Below, piece by piece: positions 5,554 through 8,273 of a stretch of DNA of 8,273 bases. This DNA is from Bifidobacteriaceae bacterium. Its GTDB lineage: Bacteria; Actinomycetota; Actinomycetes; Actinomycetales; WQXJ01. The position numbers and the translations under genes are program-made. The stretch is from positions 1 to 8,273 of the forward strand of contig JAISTN010000004.1 in the NCBI GenBank assembly GCA_031272565.1. Direction: 5' to 3'. Under the pieces are notes generated by a model that had not been told where the DNA came from, did no database searches, and was given only the letters and a program-made list of their open reading frames with translations. Each line of letters opens with the position of its first letter. Within the stretch, counting starts at the first letter, position 1.

Positions 5554-8273
5554 ATGAGTGCTCAAGGCCCGAAGAACTCATCCGTGACCGCCAACGTCCG
5601 CCGGCAGTTTGGCCGGCTGGTCAAGCCGCTGGTACTGCTAGTTTCAGCGGCGATCGCCCTTGGGGGGGTGACACTGATCCAGGCGTGGCAGGGCGCGCAG
5701 CAGTCTGATGCAGCCGACTTCCCCAGCACTGCGAACTGGCAACCCCTGCCCTCAACCTGGTCATTCGAATGGACCAACGGCGTCGGCCTAGAGCATGACG
5801 CGGCGTACATCGCACCGACGCCGGACGTGGGCAACAACGCGGCCACCTTCGCGGCCGGCATGGACGTGCTGGAAAGGATCGTGTTCGACAAGGACGCGGG
5901 CACCTCCAGGGCGGTGTCGACCTTGAAGGCCAGGACCACCGCCTCCGGCGCCAACCTACAGCTCTTCACCACGGCTGCGATTGGCCCAGCGCCGGATGAT
6001 CCAGACCAGTTGGTGGTCTACTTCTGGGGCTGGGGGTCAGACAACGGCCCGTATGGCACCGGCCTGACCTGTAGCGGGACTTCGGATGGCCGCAATGTGC
6101 TGATGCTGCGGGTCAAGAGCGGCGCCACCACGGGCGATGTGACGTGCGCTCCACACGACAACGGCTCACTGGGCACCTCTTGGGGCGAGGGCTCGTCCAC
6201 GGGCGGCGAGGTCGATCAGGTGACCGGCCGCATCTACATCCAGTCGAACACCTCCGCGGACATTGATTCGCGCGCCTACAACGAGACCGGCCGCAACTCC
6301 GCTGATGGTTTCGCTTTCACCATTTGGGATCCGCAGACGGGCACGGCGGTCCGCTCCGGTGAAATCCAGCCGGCAACGCAGGAAGACCGCTACCAGTTGC
6401 ACTACGGCGTTGTCAACGCCACGGCCATCTCCGACATGACCTTGGACGCCAACGGCAACATCTACATGTGGGTGGCAACGGGTACCGCCGGCGTGGTCCG
6501 GTTGATCCGCGTGGTTCCCACCCGGGATGCCGCCGGCAACCCAACCGAAGGCAGCACCACCGGCGGCGTGGGTGACACCGAATCGTGGAAGTACAACTTC
6601 GTGATGTCGTTTGACCACGGCGCGGCTGGCGAGCCAACCTCATTTGGCGCGGCCGACGCGGGTGGCTGGGTCGGTTCGTTCTTTGACCACGGCCGCATCT
6701 ACGCCACCGGCTATAAGAACCTGAACAAGACCGAGTGCACCGCCGGCAACTCAATCCTTGAGGCTGACCCGCTGTCCGGCGCCTGGAAGATCTACTGCAC
6801 CGGCGAAGCGACGCCGGAAAACGACTGGCACTTCTTTGACCGGGCGGCGCGCACCGGCAACAACGTTGACGATGGCGCCTCGCCGCAGACGGCGGCCGTG
6901 ATCCAGGCCCGCGTCTTCCATGACCGCAACGCGGACGGCGAAATCAGCGGCTCCGCCGAAACGACCGGCCTGTCTGGCTACACCGTCGCCCTGTATGACG
7001 CTGACTACAAGCTGGTTTCGACCCAGACCACCAACTCGGAAGGCTGGGTTTCGTTCATGCCCAGCTCAATTGGCAACGGCACCACGGCGGTGCGCTACTA
7101 CATCCGCCTGGTGCAGCCTCAGATCAACAAGGGCACCACTGCCAACCCCGCTTGGGTCAACGCGGCCCAGACCTGGGCGCTGGGCGGCGATGACGCCGGC
7201 GTGGTGCTGGCTCCAGGCCAGAACGCCAACGACGTGATTGCCCAGTGCACCAACGGCGCCGGCCACACCGGCGGCGACTTGTGGACCGGCACGGGCGGCG
7301 TGGCCTGCGATGGCGCCCAGGAAGTCCCGTATGTAGACAAGACTCTGGGCACGCTGGGCTCCACCAGTTCCCCGGCTGATTGGGCCTACTACAGCGTGGT
7401 TGACATGTATACGGACCGCGATGTGGCCGATGTCGGCTTTGGCATCACGGCTTCCGGTACCTGGGGCGACACCCAGGGCACCACCAAGACCACCGGCGCC
7501 GAGGGCGGCGCCTACCACGTCAACATGACCGAGCATGTGGTCCAGTTGGGTGACACGGTGGGCCGCGAAATCGATGGCACCCACTCCAGCGACGGCAACG
7601 GCCACGCTACTGACGATGGTGCCTTCATCGAGTTGGCTAACGGCGATCTACTGCCCCTGCAGGACCAGTTCTTGTCGGTCAGCCGCAGCTACCCGGTCAA
7701 GGCCAATGTGACCACTTCACCGGCCACGCTGGCGGATTCGGTCAAGGTGGCCGGCTGGGCTTCGCCGCTCAATTCGGCCGCCATTGCCAGTACCACGGTG
7801 CCGTTCATGAACACCGGCCTGACCAACGGCGTGGCCAGCGGCACGTTGGTGGCGCCTAGCGGCACACCGACCGGTGCCGTCGCCGCGGCGGCGGTCCGCA
7901 TGAGTGCCACCACGGCGCAGAACATCACCATGGTGGACAACACCGGCGGCCAATACTGGCCCACCAAGGGACAGCCCACGGCGGACACCCAGGCCTGGGG
8001 GACGGACGGTGAAATTGAGGACTACCGGGTGTGGTATGTCACCGCCCAGGTCCGCGTGGCGTTGAAGACGGCGGGCAGCACCGTGACCACGGACATTCCG
8101 TACACGGTGACCAACGTGGTCAACAGCTCGGTCAACCCGTCCAAGAACTCGGGCAACTTGCACACCGAGGCGCCGGATACGTCATGGACGTCCAACACGC
8201 ACCACGCCATCACCTCGGTGTCCGCTAACACGGTGATCACGCTGGGCACTTTGCCTTCGGGCTACAACGTGAT
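5554..8273 (+). CDS. Secreted multidomain envelope protein (SdrD_B-like and GEVED-like), 3' end cut
   Basis: The frame from ATG 5554 stays open to the window edge: 906 full codons, no stop. A basic N-region (RRQFGRLVKP, 16-25) precedes a hydrophobic segment (26-42), with likely signal cleavage near SDA-AD (51-55). Residues ~55-445 resemble a beta-propeller or similar beta-repeat domain; GRIYIQ (225-230), GNIYMW (301-306) and GRIYAT (380-385) recur as blade-like strands. Residues ~450-630 look like an SdrD_B/Cna-B-type module: ARVFHDRNADGEISG, with a Ca-loop-like DxNxDG, then YTVALYDAD and, late, DVADVGFGI. A GEVED-like module (~636-828) starts at TWGD, includes ATDDGAF and ends in GEIEDYRVWY (819-828). 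Another beta-rich domain begins after it. Six cysteines fall in three close pairs (173/198, 395/415, 565/585), consistent with disulfides outside the membrane. It is probably an adhesin or surface-layer protein. Any LPXTG or other anchor lies beyond the window. Domain names are from memory of motifs, so the class is surer than the exact boundaries. Confidence 0.85.
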   Translation, partial: MSAQGPKNSSVTANVRRQFGRLVKPLVLLVSAAIALGGVTLIQAWQGAQQSDAADFPSTANWQPLPSTWSFEWTNGVGLEHDAAYIAPTPDVGNNAATFAAGMDVLERIVFDKDAGTSRAVSTLKARTTASGANLQLFTTAAIGPAPDDPDQLVVYFWGWGSDNGPYGTGLTCSGTSDGRNVLMLRVKSGATTGDVTCAPHDNGSLGTSWGEGSSTGGEVDQVTGRIYIQSNTSADIDSRAYNETGRNSADGFAFTIWDPQTGTAVRSGEIQPATQEDRYQLHYGVVNATAISDMTLDANGNIYMWVATGTAGVVRLIRVVPTRDAAGNPTEGSTTGGVGDTESWKYNFVMSFDHGAAGEPTSFGAADAGGWVGSFFDHGRIYATGYKNLNKTECTAGNSILEADPLSGAWKIYCTGEATPENDWHFFDRAARTGNNVDDGASPQTAAVIQARVFHDRNADGEISGSAETTGLSGYTVALYDADYKLVSTQTTNSEGWVSFMPSSIGNGTTAVRYYIRLVQPQINKGTTANPAWVNAAQTWALGGDDAGVVLAPGQNANDVIAQCTNGAGHTGGDLWTGTGGVACDGAQEVPYVDKTLGTLGSTSSPADWAYYSVVDMYTDRDVADVGFGITASGTWGDTQGTTKTTGAEGGAYHVNMTEHVVQLGDTVGREIDGTHSSDGNGHATDDGAFIELANGDLLPLQDQFLSVSRSYPVKANVTTSPATLADSVKVAGWASPLNSAAIASTTVPFMNTGLTNGVASGTLVAPSGTPTGAVAAAAVRMSATTAQNITMVDNTGGQYWPTKGQPTADTQAWGTDGEIEDYRVWYVTAQVRVALKTAGSTVTTDIPYTVTNVVNSSVNPSKNSGNLHTEAPDTSWTSNTHHAITSVSANTVITLGTLPSGYNV

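Noticed and set aside
5116..5565. Reverse-strand open frame of 149 codons upstream of the envelope gene
   Set aside because: No recognisable motifs; overlaps the start and ribosome binding site of the well-supported forward gene.

Overview
The window looks like chromosome from a high-GC Gram-positive bacterium (Actinomycetota). The base composition is GC-rich, genes start with GTG as well as ATG, the PEP carboxykinase is the GTP-dependent type, PurC is the long form, and the envelope protein combines SdrD_B-like and GEVED-like modules. Genus cannot be fixed from the sequence. Five protein genes are supported, two of them cut by the window edges.

Layout: (1) 2-649 (+) is the C-terminal third of GTP-dependent phosphoenolpyruvate carboxykinase, followed by a strong 14-bp hairpin. 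(2) 650-2202 is repeat-rich. It holds a head-to-tail pair of palindromic repeats, two almost identical ~112-bp repeats that bracket a small reverse-strand excisionase-type HTH gene (1076-1459), a decayed copy of the palindromic repeat, and a diverged inverted copy of the 112-bp repeat. (3) 2203-3522 (+) is purD, carrying a perfect 34-bp palindrome inside the coding sequence. (4) 3523-3734 holds a second pair of palindromic repeats (34/34 identical, 45-bp period) and a 12-bp hairpin directly before purC. (5) 3735-4631 (+) is purC. (6) 4632-5553 is about 920 bp with no convincing gene. (7) 5554 to the window end (+) is a long open frame, over 906 codons without a stop, for a secreted or cell-envelope modular protein.

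Metabolically, purD and purC carry out two steps of de novo IMP synthesis and face the same way, but repeats separate them and no other purine genes are present. pckG is central carbon metabolism. The HTH protein looks like the antitoxin half of a toxin-antitoxin pair whose toxin is absent at the expected place. The last gene probably encodes an adhesin-like surface protein; its C-terminus and any anchor lie outside the window.

Most worth a second look are the repeats: at least two palindromic families arranged as direct pairs of 45-46 bp period, plus the ~112-bp element flanking the orphan antitoxin. I see no RNA gene, CRISPR array, transposase or complete mobile element.
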